Shown here: positions 45,598 to 56,965 of the stretch, in pieces | Position numbering within the stretch: position 1 is the stretch's first letter | Layout of the letters: each line of letters opens with the position of its first letter | Origin: Gammaproteobacteria bacterium | GTDB taxonomy: Bacteria; Pseudomonadota; Gammaproteobacteria; Pseudomonadales; Pseudomonadaceae | Reading direction: 5' to 3' | DNA: 64,000 nucleotides | Assembly (NCBI GenBank): GCA_018816095.1 | Contig: JAHIWP010000036.1 | Coordinates: 111,835 to 175,834 of the forward strand | The notes under the pieces: model-generated | The model's database searches: none | Seen by the model: only the letters and a program-made list of their open reading frames with translations | What the model was told of the DNA's origin: nothing | Position numbers and translations under genes: made by a program

Positions 45598-45638
45598 TTG
45601 AGCTGGATCAACAGCCGCTTTTTCTCGCGCCTTAAAAT
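45598..45638 (+). promoter_or_regulatory. Anr/FNR box and -10 element of ompW
   Basis: TTGAGCTGGATCAA (45598-45611) matches TTGAT-N4-ATCAA with one mismatch. A taaaat -10 (45633-45638) puts the transcription start near 45645, so the box is centred at about -41, the class II activator position. OprG/OmpW is Anr-controlled in P. aeruginosa. Confidence 0.7.
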
Positions 45639-45680
45639 CACACCCAGCGAATACGAACCGACGCTTTATGGGAGCACACC

Positions 45681-46352
45681 ATGCGCACTTCACTCTTTAC
45701 CGCCTCACTGCTGGCCCTGGCTATTGCCGCCCCACTGGCGCATGCGCACCAGGCTGGCGATATCATCGTGCGTGCCGGCGCGATTACCGTTGATCCGCAG
45801 GAAAGCAGCAGCAATGTTTCACTGGCAGGCGTAGATGTTGCGGGCACCAAAGCGACTCTCGACAGCGACACTCAGCTGGGCCTCAATTTTCTATACATGA
45901 CAACCGACAATATCGGCATTGAATTGCTCGCTGCGACTCCATTCAGTCACAACGTAGGCGTGAAAGGCTTTGGTGCGCCAATTGACGGCAAGCTGGGTCA
46001 GCTCAAGCACCTGCCGCCGACCCTGAGTGTTGTTTATTACCCTCTGGACAAGAGCTCGGCATTCCAACCCTATGTCGGTGCCGGCATCAACTACACATGG
46101 TTCTTTGATACCGAACTAAGCAGCCAAGCCAAAAACAACGGCTTCAACGGCTTGGATATGAAAGATTCCTGGGGGCTGGCAGCACAAGTGGGTATGGACT
46201 ATATGCTGACCGACAACATCATGTTTAACGCCCAAGTGCGCTATATCGATATCGAAACTACTGGCACCACTCACCTTGGCACCACCAAGGTCAAGGTCGA
46301 CGTAGATGTAGATCCACTCGTCTATATGGTCGGCCTGGGCTATAAGTTCTAA
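45681..46352 (+). CDS. ompW: OmpW-family outer-membrane protein
   Basis: A 223-residue protein: signal peptide MRTSLFTASLLALAIAAPLAHA, then an eight-stranded barrel (AGDIIVRAGAITVDPQ, GLNFLYMTTDNIGIELLAATPFSH, PTLSVVYYPL, FQPYVGAGINYTWFFD) ending in the C-terminal Phe recognised by the Bam complex. It forms a small channel for hydrophobic compounds. GGGAG precedes the ATG. The Anr box indicates induction at low oxygen; it corresponds to oprG of P. aeruginosa. Confidence 0.92.
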   Translation: MRTSLFTASLLALAIAAPLAHAHQAGDIIVRAGAITVDPQESSSNVSLAGVDVAGTKATLDSDTQLGLNFLYMTTDNIGIELLAATPFSHNVGVKGFGAPIDGKLGQLKHLPPTLSVVYYPLDKSSAFQPYVGAGINYTWFFDTELSSQAKNNGFNGLDMKDSWGLAAQVGMDYMLTDNIMFNAQVRYIDIETTGTTHLGTTKVKVDVDVDPLVYMVGLGYKF

Positions 46353-46366
46353 GCCTGAGCACCATA

Positions 46367-46395
46367 AAAAAACCGGCCTTGATGGCCGGTTTTTT
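46367..46395. terminator. Bidirectional terminator after ompW
   Basis: aaaaaaccggcc (46367-46378) pairs with ggccggtttttt (46384-46395) over a ttgat loop, between the convergent ompW and epimerase genes. Confidence 0.85.
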
Positions 46396-46409
46396 CGTTT
46401 AGCGAGGCG

Positions 46410-47345
46410 TTAAGGCTGCGCCAGCAATCGACGCAAACCCTCGCGCATGGAAGTCGCTGACGGCAGTTGATAATGCGCCTGCAGGCGCTGATTATCGGCC
46501 CGCGAATGGCGAATATCGCCCGCACGCGATGCCTGATAACTGACGGCCGGCAAGCCACCGCACAGCTCACCAATTTCGGCCAGTAACTGGTTCAAGCTAA
46601 CCGCCTGGTTCCAGCCGACATTCACCGCGCCCTCCACCACCTGCGGCGCATTCAGCGCCTGCAGCAGCAGCATCACCAGATCGGCGACAAAGAAGAAATC
46701 ACGGGTCTGCTCGCCGTCACCAAACACACTAATCGGCAATCCCTGCTGGGCACGCTGAGTGAAAATGCTGATAACGCCAGAATACGGCGAAGACGGATCC
46801 TGGCGCGGCCCGAATATATTGAAGAAGCGAAAGATCGCCGGCTCAAAGCCGTGCTGGCGACGATAGAAATCCAAGTAATGCTCACTGGCTAACTTATCCG
46901 CCGCATAGGGGGTCAGCGGGGCCTTGGCCGTATTTTCATCAATTGCCTGGCCTTCACCATTATTGCCATAGACCGCCGCACTGGAGGCGAACAACACGCG
47001 CTTAACACCATGTAAGCGCATCGCCTCGCAGACATTCAGGGTGCCGACAAAATTGCTCTGGTGCGTGCTCACCGGGTCGTCCACTGAGGCTTGCACTGAA
47101 GCCACTGCCGCTAAGTGCGCCACCGCCGCGCAACCCGCCACCGCCTGAGCCACGGTAGCCGCATCGGCTACATCGCCCTGGATAAACTGCAGCCGGGGAT
47201 TATCCAGCGCCAGGTTGGCCAGCCGGCCCATCGACAGATTATCCAGCACGCGCACGCAGCGTCCTTGCGCCAACAAGGCATCAACCAGGTGTGAACCGAT
47301 AAAGCCGGCCCCGCCTGTAATCAAAATAGGTCGAGAGTCAGACAT
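46410..47345 (-). CDS. NAD-dependent nucleotide-sugar epimerase (extended SDR)
   Basis: A 311-residue extended short-chain dehydrogenase. NAD motif GGAGFIGSHLVDAL, catalytic YAADK (Y-x3-K; PYAADKLASEHY) and FFNIFGPRQDPSSPYSGVIS, close to UDP-glucose/GlcNAc 4-epimerases. Probable role in surface polysaccharide precursors; the exact sugar is unknown. The start at 47345 overlaps the upstream reductase gene by eight bases, so the pair is co-translated. Confidence 0.87.
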   Translation of the reverse strand: MSDSRPILITGGAGFIGSHLVDALLAQGRCVRVLDNLSMGRLANLALDNPRLQFIQGDVADAATVAQAVAGCAAVAHLAAVASVQASVDDPVSTHQSNFVGTLNVCEAMRLHGVKRVLFASSAAVYGNNGEGQAIDENTAKAPLTPYAADKLASEHYLDFYRRQHGFEPAIFRFFNIFGPRQDPSSPYSGVISIFTQRAQQGLPISVFGDGEQTRDFFFVADLVMLLLQALNAPQVVEGAVNVGWNQAVSLNQLLAEIGELCGGLPAVSYQASRAGDIRHSRADNQRLQAHYQLPSATSMREGLRRLLAQP

Positions 47346-48222
47346 GGCGATAATAACGATCCAGTAGGCTCGGCAAGCCCGAGCGCCAGGCGCGCGGTTT
47401 AATACCGAATGTGTGCAGGATTTTCTTGCAGGACAGCACCGCATGTTGCGGTTCTTCAGCCGCATCCACACGCGCGCTATGGGCCTGGGGGCTCAGCTCT
47501 TCGATGAGATTGCTACGGAAGTTACGCGCCTCGCTGAGCACCGCCTGCCCGAGCGCCAGCGATGTCGTCGCCTCATGCCCGCCGTAGTGGTAAGTCCCCC
47601 ACAAGGGCGTTTGGCAATCCAACTGTTTGAGCACGGCAATAATCACGCGAGCGGCATCATCAACCGGCGTCGGATTGCCCCGCCGGTCATCCGCCAACAA
47701 CAGCGGCGAATCCTCGGCAGCACGAACCAAGAAGCGCCCCAGCAAACCATTGGCGCTGTCGTCCAGCAGCCAGCCAAAACGCAACAACACATGGCGCGGA
47801 CAGATGGCGCGCACGTGCTGCTCGAAACGCCACAGCGCCTGCCCACGCACACCAAGCGGCTGCGGCTCTTCCTTCTCGCTGTAGGCAGTCGCGCGTACAC
47901 CATCGAAAACGCGGTAACTGGACGGTTGCAGCAAGCGGATCTGGTGGTGCTGACACAGCTCGGCAAGGCGCTCGACGGAGCGCTCTTGGGCAGAAAACTG
48001 CGCCTCGCTGACGGCTTCGGCCTGGAACCAGTCGAAGTAGTAGGCAAGGTTGATCAGGGCATCGGGCCGGGTGTCGTCCAGCAACTGAGTCAGGCTGGCA
48101 GGATCCCAGCCTGACTCAGGCGGTTTGGGCGCGAGAAAACTAATGTCTTCTTCGGCGCCGAGACGGATTAACGCCTGCCCCAGCGCATTACCGCCACCTA
48201 GCAGCATCAGCCGCATACGCAT
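47338..48222 (-). CDS. Sugar-nucleotide reductase-like SDR protein
   Basis: A 294-residue protein similar in outline to RmlD (dTDP-4-dehydrorhamnose reductase) relatives. The N-terminal nucleotide motif is atypical (LLGGGNALGQALIRLG), followed by DALINLAYYFDWFQAEAVSE and LLQPSSYRVFDG. The expected YxxxK catalytic pair is not evident (GVRGQALWRFEQHV stands there), so it may bind rather than reduce. Coupled to the epimerase gene. The same pair follows oprG in P. aeruginosa as I recall. Confidence 0.72.
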   Translation of the reverse strand: MRMRLMLLGGGNALGQALIRLGAEEDISFLAPKPPESGWDPASLTQLLDDTRPDALINLAYYFDWFQAEAVSEAQFSAQERSVERLAELCQHHQIRLLQPSSYRVFDGVRATAYSEKEEPQPLGVRGQALWRFEQHVRAICPRHVLLRFGWLLDDSANGLLGRFLVRAAEDSPLLLADDRRGNPTPVDDAARVIIAVLKQLDCQTPLWGTYHYGGHEATTSLALGQAVLSEARNFRSNLIEELSPQAHSARVDAAEEPQHAVLSCKKILHTFGIKPRAWRSGLPSLLDRYYRHV

Positions 48223-48244
48223 AATTGAGCGCTGACTCAGCTAA

Positions 48245-48739
48245 TCAGAACGGAATATCGTCATCAAAGCTGTCGAAATCCGGCGCAGGCTGAGCTGCCG
48301 GTTGTGGTGCCGGACGCGGAGCGGCTTGCTGTGGCACGCGCTGCGGGGCAGCAGGACGCTGCTGACGCGAAGCAGAATCACCACCGGCGTTGTCTGGACG
48401 GCCGCCCAGCAGCTGCATGGTGCCCTGCATATCCACAACGATTTCAGTGGTGTAACGCTTGATGCCGTCTTTTTCCCACTCGCGGGTTTGCAGTTTGCCT
48501 TCGATATAGACCTGCGAACCTTTGCGCAGGTATTCGCCGGCAATCTCCGCGACCTTGCCGAACATCGAAACGCGGTGCCATTCGGTCTTCTCGACCTTCT
48601 GCCCGGTTTGCTTGTCGGTCCACTGCTCGCTGGTGGCCAGGCTCAGGTTGGTAACCGCGTTGCCGTTTGGCAGGTAGCGGGTTTCCGGGTCCTGTCCGCA
48701 GGTACCGACCAGAATGACTTTGTTAACCCCACGGGCCAT
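48245..48739 (-). CDS. ssb: Single-stranded DNA-binding protein
   Basis: A 164-residue SSB: an OB-fold at about 1-110 ([57 protein letters not shown]), then a Gln/Pro/Ala-rich linker and the acidic tip DDDIPF that recruits repair and replication partners. Binds ssDNA as a tetramer. Follows the MFS gene by 17 bases on the same strand. Confidence 0.96.
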   Translation of the reverse strand: MARGVNKVILVGTCGQDPETRYLPNGNAVTNLSLATSEQWTDKQTGQKVEKTEWHRVSMFGKVAEIAGEYLRKGSQVYIEGKLQTREWEKDGIKRYTTEIVVDMQGTMQLLGGRPDNAGGDSASRQQRPAAPQRVPQQAAPRPAPQPAAQPAPDFDSFDDDIPF

Positions 48740-48756
48740 AACGTTCTCCTAAGCTT

Positions 48757-50145
48757 TCAGCACGTCGCCGGCGCCGGCTCTATGAGGCGCTCGAGGGACG
48801 TACGATCCAATTGTTGGGTATCCACTTTGATATAGATAGCCGCTTCATCGCGCGCCACTACGGCATCCGCCACTCCGGGCACTGCCTGTAAACGCTCGGC
48901 CAGTCCAGCTTCTTGCAACGCTGCCGCTGAAAGCGGCAGGCGCAGGCTGGTTACATACGGCGGTTCGCGCATAGTAACAGCAAAGGCTAGCCAAAAAAGA
49001 GCCAGTAAGGCACAGCCCGCAAACACGCCCGACAGACTGTAGTGCTGATACAGCCAACCACCAAGGATGCCGCCGATAGCCGCGCCGAGGAACTGGCTAG
49101 TGGAATACACGCCCATCGCCGTCCCTTTGCCGCCAGCCGGCGCAACCTTGCTGATCAGCGACGGCAACGAAGCTTCCAGCAGGTTGAATGCCGTGAAGAA
49201 CACCACCGTACCGAGCACCAGCGCGCGCAGGCTAGTGCCGAACCACCAGAAGAACAGCTCACACAGCAGCAGCACCATCACCGCACCGAGTAGCACATGC
49301 TTCATCCGGCGTTTTTTCTCGCCATAAATGATAAACGGCACCATGCCGAAGAAGCCCACCAGCAGCGCCGTCAGATAGACCCACCAGTGCTCTTCCTTGG
49401 CCAACCCGCCCTGCTCCACCAATGCCAACGGCAAGGCGATAAAGCTGGCCATCAAGATTGCATGCAACACCAGAATGCCGAAGTCCAGGCGCAACAAGTC
49501 CGCATTTTTAAGGGTCGGCACTAACGCCCGCTTATTCACCCCGGACTCGCGATGCTGCAACGGCCCAGCGGAAGACGGCACGAGCCCCGCGACAATAACA
49601 ATACCCAGCAGCGCCATGGCGGCGGTGGCAAGAAACAACCCCGACAGGCCAAAGGCGCGGGTTAACAGCGGCCCCACCACCATCGCCACGGCAAAGGACA
49701 GGCCGATGCTCATGCCGATCATCGCCATGGCCTTAGTCCTGTGCTGCTCGCGAGTAAGGTCGGAGAGCAACGCCATCACCGCTGCTGAAATCGCGCCAGC
49801 CCCCTGCAGCACACGCCCGGCAATCACCCCGTAGATCGAATCGGCATTGGCCGCCAGCAAGCTACCGGCGGCAAAGATCACCAGCCCCGCGTAGATCACC
49901 GGACGACGACCGATACGGTCACTAAGCATGCCAAAAGGAATCTGCAAAAACGCCTGTGTCAGCCCATAGGCACCGATGGCCAGGCCGATTAGCGCCGGCG
50001 TACTGCCTTGCAATTCCATGCCATAGGTCGCCAGCACGGGCAGCACCATAAACATACCGAGCATGCGGAACGCGAACACCAGCGCCAGGCCACCGGCCGC
50101 GCGGGTTTCACTGCCGCTCATACGCTCGCTGTGCGGATCATGCAT
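48757..50145 (-). CDS. MFS transporter with C-terminal soluble domain
   Basis: A 462-residue major facilitator protein with twelve helices and the loop 2-3 motif GMLSDRIGRRPVIYAG. After the last helix (about 380-395) come roughly 65 soluble residues (LQAVPGVADAVVARDEAAIYIKVDTQQLDRTSLERLI) with a ferredoxin-like, heavy-metal-domain-like pattern but no CxxC. Substrate unknown; relatives next to ssb-uvrA in pseudomonads are annotated as drug or sugar exporters. The start at 50145 is followed by a soluble lead and MSGSETRAAGGLALVFAFRMLG. Confidence 0.88.
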   Translation of the reverse strand: MHDPHSERMSGSETRAAGGLALVFAFRMLGMFMVLPVLATYGMELQGSTPALIGLAIGAYGLTQAFLQIPFGMLSDRIGRRPVIYAGLVIFAAGSLLAANADSIYGVIAGRVLQGAGAISAAVMALLSDLTREQHRTKAMAMIGMSIGLSFAVAMVVGPLLTRAFGLSGLFLATAAMALLGIVIVAGLVPSSAGPLQHRESGVNKRALVPTLKNADLLRLDFGILVLHAILMASFIALPLALVEQGGLAKEEHWWVYLTALLVGFFGMVPFIIYGEKKRRMKHVLLGAVMVLLLCELFFWWFGTSLRALVLGTVVFFTAFNLLEASLPSLISKVAPAGGKGTAMGVYSTSQFLGAAIGGILGGWLYQHYSLSGVFAGCALLALFWLAFAVTMREPPYVTSLRLPLSAAALQEAGLAERLQAVPGVADAVVARDEAAIYIKVDTQQLDRTSLERLIEPAPATC

Positions 50146-50214
50146 GGGAAAGACCCTGAATAAAGAGGCGGCGATTCTACCAGCACTCAATCGATGCGGC
50201 ACAGCAGTGACGCT

Positions 50215-50244
50215 TTGCCGCGCTCGCCTTTGGCCCCGTATACT
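50215..50244 (+). promoter_or_regulatory. Candidate sigma70 promoter of uvrA
   Basis: ttgccg (50215-50220) and tatact (50239-50244) with an 18-base spacer, 37 bases before the uvrA GTG. I see no CTG-N10-CAG LexA box in this short divergent region. Confidence 0.5.
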
Positions 50245-50280
50245 CGGCGGTTTTCCGCCCGCCATGCGAGGCCGCTGTTT

Positions 50281-53115
<2,835 letters not shown>

Positions 53116-53129
53116 CCTCGCACACTACA

Positions 53130-53157
53130 AAAAAGCCCCGCACAAGCGGGGCTTTTT
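53130..53157. terminator. Bidirectional terminator between uvrA and ferritin gene
   Basis: aaaaagccccgc (53130-53141) pairs with gcggggcttttt (53146-53157) over acaa. Confidence 0.88.
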
Positions 53158-53173
53158 ATTATCAGTTGCAACC

Positions 53174-53638
53174 TTACATCTGCGCCTGCAGGTAGTTCTC
53201 TAGACCAATCCTGTCGATCAGTCCTAGCTGCACTTCCAGCCAGTACGCATGATCTTCTTCCGTGTCCTTGAGTTGCACCAGCAGGATGTCGCGGGTCTGA
53301 TAATCCTGATGGTGCTCGCACAGAGCAATACCTTTGCTCAGTGCGGCGCGCACGTGATATTCCAGCGCCAAGTCGAGATTGAGCATCTCAGGCACTGCTT
53401 GGCCAAAACGGAAGCTATCCGGAACCATGTCCGGCGTACCTTCGAGAAACAGAATCCGCTTGAGGATGGCATCGGCGTGCTGGGTCTCCTCTTCCATTTC
53501 ATGGTTGATGCGCTCGTACAACTTTTTGAAGCCCCAATCCTCATACAGGCGCGAATGCACGAAATATTGATCACGTGCCGCCAGCTCACCTTTAAGCAGC
53601 ATTTTCAGGTAATCGATGACTTCTACATGGCCTTTCAC
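53174..53638 (-). CDS. bfrA: Ferritin/bacterioferritin A (FtnA-like)
   Basis: A 154-residue ferritin. Ferroxidase ligands Glu18, Glu51 and His54 ([21 protein letters not shown]) and Glu94-type residues are in place. Position 52, Met in haem-binding bacterioferritins, is Thr here, which fits the non-haem FtnA type. It oxidises and stores iron. The GTG at 53638 has AAGGA eight bases upstream; the opening to 53707 is rejected. Position between uvrA and rplQ matches PA4235 of P. aeruginosa, but katA, which lies next to it there, is missing. Confidence 0.92.
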   Translation of the reverse strand: MKGHVEVIDYLKMLLKGELAARDQYFVHSRLYEDWGFKKLYERINHEMEEETQHADAILKRILFLEGTPDMVPDSFRFGQAVPEMLNLDLALEYHVRAALSKGIALCEHHQDYQTRDILLVQLKDTEEDHAYWLEVQLGLIDRIGLENYLQAQM

Positions 53639-53777
53639 GGGGCATTTCCTTAAACGAGCGGTACAGGCGTTAATGCTGGCCTCACGCAGCGCATGGGTCA
53701 AGCACAAAGCTAGAATCTAGACGACCACAGGTGCTTAGCGGCGCTCAGTACAGCAGGTGGGCGACGCTTATTTCACA

Positions 53778-53813
53778 CATAAAAAAACCGGGCCAAGGCC
53801 CGGTTTTTTTATG
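53778..53813. terminator. Terminator of the alpha operon (after rplQ)
   Basis: 17-base perfect arms at 53778-53794 and 53797-53813 (ccgggcc/ggcccgg core flanked by seven A and seven T) lie 12 bases beyond the rplQ stop. Symmetric, so usable from both strands. Confidence 0.9.
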
Positions 53814-53824
53814 CAACCTACAAC

Positions 53825-54211
53825 TTACTCAGCGTCTACAGCTGCACCAGCGACCGGACGGTCAACCAGCTCAACATAAGCCATTGGAGCATTGTCGCCA
53901 GCGCGGAAACCGCACTTGAGAATACGCAGGTAACCGCCCTGACGGGTGGCATAGCGCTTGCCCAGGTCGTTGAACAGCTTACCAACGATAGCTTTCGAAC
54001 GTGTACGGTCGAAGGCCAGACGACGATTGGCAACGCTGTCTTCTTTAGCCAGAGTAATCAGCGGCTCGGCAACGCGACGCAGCTCTTTGGCTTTCGGCAG
54101 AGTAGTTTTGATCAGCTCATGCTCGAACAACGATACCGCCATGTTCTGGAACATGGCCTTGCGGTGTGCGCTGGTGCGGCTGAGGTGACGGCCACTTTTA
54201 CGATGACGCAT
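53825..54211 (-). CDS. rplQ: 50S ribosomal protein L17
   Basis: 128 residues, [25 protein letters not shown] with the usual [11 protein letters not shown]-like centre ([23 protein letters not shown]). Large-subunit protein near the exit tunnel. Last gene of the alpha operon (rpsM-rpsK-rpsD-rpoA-rplQ), followed by a strong terminator. Confidence 0.97.
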   Translation of the reverse strand: MRHRKSGRHLSRTSAHRKAMFQNMAVSLFEHELIKTTLPKAKELRRVAEPLITLAKEDSVANRRLAFDRTRSKAIVGKLFNDLGKRYATRQGGYLRILKCGFRAGDNAPMAYVELVDRPVAGAAVDAE

Positions 54212-54253
54212 GGTTCAATTCCTTACCAAACTCACGTTCGGTGATGATGACGA

Positions 54254-55255
54254 TCAGGCAGTCGCCTTATCGTCTTTCTTCAGACTTGCCGGCGGCCAGT
54301 TGTCGAGGCGCATACCGAGGGAAAGACCGCGAGAAGCCAGAACATCCTTGATTTCAGTCAGGGACTTCTTGCCCAAGTTCGGCGTTTTCAACAGTTCCAC
54401 TTCGGTGCGCTGAATCAGATCACCGATGTAGTAAATGTTTTCTGCCTTGAGGCAGTTAGCCGAACGAACAGTCAATTCCAGGTCATCAACCGGACGCAGA
54501 AGGATCGGATCGATCTCGTCTTCCTGCTCGATAACAACAGGCTCACTGTCACCTTTGAGGTCGACGAACGCAGCCAGCTGCTGTTGCAGGATGGTTGCAG
54601 CGCGGCGAATAGCCTCTTCAGGATCCAGAGTACCGTTGGTCTCTAGGTCGATAACCAGCTTGTCCAAGTTAGTACGCTGCTCAACACGAGCGTTTTCCAC
54701 CACATACGACACACGGCGTACCGGGCTGAACGAAGCATCCAGCTGCAAGCGACCAATGCTGCGGCTTTCATCTTCATCGCTCTGACGAGCGTCAGCCGGC
54801 TCATAGCCGCGACCACGAGCGATGGTCAGCTTCATGTTCAGCGCGCCAGTGGAAGCCATATTGGCGATTACGTGGTCGCCATTGACGATTTCGACATCGT
54901 GATCCAGCTGAATATCGGCAGCGGTAACTACGCCCGAGCCCTTCTTCGCCAGAGTCAGTGTCACTTCGTCACGACCGTGCAGTTTGACAGCCAGACCTTT
55001 CAGGTTGAGCAGGATTTCAATGACATCTTCCTGAACACCTTCGATGGCGCTGTACTCATGGAGTACACCGTCAATCTCGGCCTCAACTACTGCACAGCCA
55101 GGCATAGAGGACAACAAGATGCGTCGCAGCGCGTTGCCCAGGGTGTGGCCAAAGCCACGCTCGAGAGGCTCGAGAGTGATCTTGGCGCGGGTCGGACTGA
55201 CCACCTGCACATCAATGTGACGGGGGGTCAGGAACTCATTTACCGAAATCTGCAT
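54254..55255 (-). CDS. rpoA: RNA polymerase alpha subunit
   Basis: 333 residues. The N-terminal domain (about 1-235; [26 protein letters not shown] dimer interface) assembles the enzyme. The C-terminal domain (about 250-333; [59 protein letters not shown]) binds UP elements and activators. Lies between rpsD and rplQ as usual. Confidence 0.98.
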   Translation of the reverse strand: MQISVNEFLTPRHIDVQVVSPTRAKITLEPLERGFGHTLGNALRRILLSSMPGCAVVEAEIDGVLHEYSAIEGVQEDVIEILLNLKGLAVKLHGRDEVTLTLAKKGSGVVTAADIQLDHDVEIVNGDHVIANMASTGALNMKLTIARGRGYEPADARQSDEDESRSIGRLQLDASFSPVRRVSYVVENARVEQRTNLDKLVIDLETNGTLDPEEAIRRAATILQQQLAAFVDLKGDSEPVVIEQEDEIDPILLRPVDDLELTVRSANCLKAENIYYIGDLIQRTEVELLKTPNLGKKSLTEIKDVLASRGLSLGMRLDNWPPASLKKDDKATA

Positions 55256-55277
55256 GGATGCACCTATTTTCTAGCCC

Positions 55278-55898
55278 TTACTTGGAGTAGAGCTCGACAA
55301 TCAGGCTTTCGTTGATGTCGGCGGAGAGATCACTGCGAGCCGGAACGCTTTTGAAAACGCCAGACTTTTTCTCAGTGTCTACATCTACCCATTCAACGCG
55401 GCCACGCTGAGCACACAGCTCGAGAGCTTGAACAATGCGCAGCTGATTCTTCGCCTTCTCGCGAACTGCAACGACGTCGCCAGCTTTAACCTGGTAGGAC
55501 GGAACGTTTACAGTATTGCCGTTTACGCTGATCGACTTATGCGATACCAGCTGACGGGATTCAGCGCGAGTAGAGCCGTAGCCCATACGATAAACCACGT
55601 TATCCAGACGGCACTCGAGCAGTTGCAGCAGGTTCTCACCAGTAGCGCCTTTCTTGCCGGCAGCTGCTTTGTAATAACCGCTGAATTGACGCTCAAGCAC
55701 ACCGTAGATACGACGAACTTTTTGCTTTTCACGCAGCTGAGTACCGTAGTCGGACTGACGACCACGACGCTGACCGTGAATACCTGGGGCTGCTTCGATG
55801 TTGCACTTCGATTCCAGAGCGCGTACACCGCTTTTCAGGAAAAGATCTGTGCCTTCACGACGAGACAGTTTGCATTTGGGACCAATGTAACGAGCCAT
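55278..55898 (-). CDS. rpsD: 30S ribosomal protein S4
   Basis: 206 residues, [25 protein letters not shown], with the S4 RNA-binding domain ([34 protein letters not shown]). Binds 16S rRNA first in assembly and, in E. coli, represses alpha-operon translation at the rpsM leader. Single S4 gene; no zinc cysteine cluster. Confidence 0.97.
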   Translation of the reverse strand: MARYIGPKCKLSRREGTDLFLKSGVRALESKCNIEAAPGIHGQRRGRQSDYGTQLREKQKVRRIYGVLERQFSGYYKAAAGKKGATGENLLQLLECRLDNVVYRMGYGSTRAESRQLVSHKSISVNGNTVNVPSYQVKAGDVVAVREKAKNQLRIVQALELCAQRGRVEWVDVDTEKKSGVFKSVPARSDLSADINESLIVELYSK

Positions 55899-55915
55899 TT
55901 CTCACTGTCTCCTGA

Positions 55916-56305
55916 TTACACGCGACGCTTCTTCGAAGGACGGCACCCGTTGTGCGGGATAGGCGTCACATCGGTGATGCTGGCGATCTTATAACCACAG
56001 CCGTTCAAAGCACGGACAGCGGACTCACGACCCGGACCGGGACCCTTAACGTTAACGTCGAGGTTCTTCAGGCCGTATTCCAGCGCAGCTTGACCAGCAC
56101 GTTCTGCAGCCACCTGGGCGGCGAACGGGGTGCTTTTACGCGAGCCGCGGAAACCCGAACCACCAGAGGTAGCCCAGGACAGAGCATTGCCCTGACGGTC
56201 AGTAATGGTCACGATTGTGTTGTTGAACGAAGCGTGGATGTGGGCGATGCCATCAACCACTGTCTTTTTGACTTTCTTACGAGTACGAGCAGCAGGTTTT
56301 GCCAT
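55916..56305 (-). CDS. rpsK: 30S ribosomal protein S11
   Basis: 129 residues, [40 protein letters not shown], with the C-terminal [10 protein letters not shown]. Small-subunit platform protein; 17 bases upstream of rpsD. Confidence 0.97.
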   Translation of the reverse strand: MAKPAARTRKKVKKTVVDGIAHIHASFNNTIVTITDRQGNALSWATSGGSGFRGSRKSTPFAAQVAAERAGQAALEYGLKNLDVNVKGPGPGRESAVRALNGCGYKIASITDVTPIPHNGCRPSKKRRV

Positions 56306-56335
56306 GACTAAATTCCTGTCGATGCGCGAATGCGA

Positions 56336-56692
56336 TTACTTGCGGATCGGCTTACGCGGGCCCTTACGGGTACGCGCGTTGGTCTTGGTACGCTGACCGC
56401 GAACCGGCAGACCGCGACGATGACGCAGACCACGGAAGCAACCCAGGTCCATCAAACGCTTGATTTTCATGTTCACTTCACGACGCAGGTCGCCTTCGGT
56501 ATTCACCTTGGCTACTTCGCCACGCAGCTGCTCGATCTGCTCATCAGAGAGATCTTTGATTTTTGCAGCCGGATTAACGCCGGCGGCAGCACAGACTTTC
56601 TGTGCAGTAGTGCGACCAACACCATAGATGTAGGTCAACGAGATAACAGTGTGCTTGTTATCCGGAATGTTAACGCCTGCAATACGGGCCAT
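56336..56692 (-). CDS. rpsM: 30S ribosomal protein S13
   Basis: 118 residues, [26 protein letters not shown], with helix-two-turn-helix and basic tail ([26 protein letters not shown]). Head protein contacting tRNA and S19. First gene of the alpha operon; its own promoter lies upstream. Confidence 0.97.
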   Translation of the reverse strand: MARIAGVNIPDNKHTVISLTYIYGVGRTTAQKVCAAAGVNPAAKIKDLSDEQIEQLRGEVAKVNTEGDLRREVNMKIKRLMDLGCFRGLRHRRGLPVRGQRTKTNARTRKGPRKPIRK

Positions 56693-56751
56693 TCAGTGGA
56701 ACTCCAATTGACAGCTACCTACGCCCCGGAAGCCAAGAAATAGGGCGCGAG

Positions 56752-56780
56752 ATATTAACGCTGTAAAAACAAATAATCAA
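56752..56780 (-). promoter_or_regulatory. Alpha-operon promoter upstream of rpsM
   Basis: On the minus strand TTGATT (56780-56775), a 17-base spacer, and TAATAT (56757-56752). The -35 begins directly after the terminator hairpin of the spc cluster, leaving about 60 bases of leader before rpsM. Confidence 0.65.
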
Positions 56781-56804
56781 CCCGGCAGCGCACTAGCTGC
56801 CGGG
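56781..56804 (-). terminator. Terminator between rpmJ and rpsM
   Basis: cccggcagc (56781-56789) pairs with gctgccggg (56796-56804). On the minus strand it is followed by TTGATTATTTGTTTTT, a T-rich run. Ends the spc cluster before the alpha operon. Confidence 0.7.
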
Positions 56805-56822
56805 CTTATCACTTCTTCACAA

Positions 56823-56939
56823 TCAGCCTTGGCGCTGCTTGTGACGCGGCTCCGCACTGCAAATAACGCGAACAACACCTTCGCGACGAACAATTTTGCA
56901 GTTACGGCACAGCTTTTTCACCGATGCACGAACTTTCAT
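56823..56939 (-). CDS. rpmJ: 50S ribosomal protein L36
   Basis: 38 residues, [20 protein letters not shown]...[14 protein letters not shown]. The zinc ligands Cys11, Cys14, Cys27 and His33 are all present, so it is the zinc-containing (C+) form; no C-minus paralogue is in this window. 26 bases after secY. Confidence 0.95.
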   Translation of the reverse strand: MKVRASVKKLCRNCKIVRREGVVRVICSAEPRHKQRQG

Positions 56940-56965
56940 CACCAACTCCTCGAACCTTATGGACT

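Noticed and set aside
50146-50280. LexA (SOS) box upstream of uvrA
   Set aside because: No CTG-N10-CAG with the expected AT-rich centre; the closest, beginning ctgaataaag, ends in cgg.
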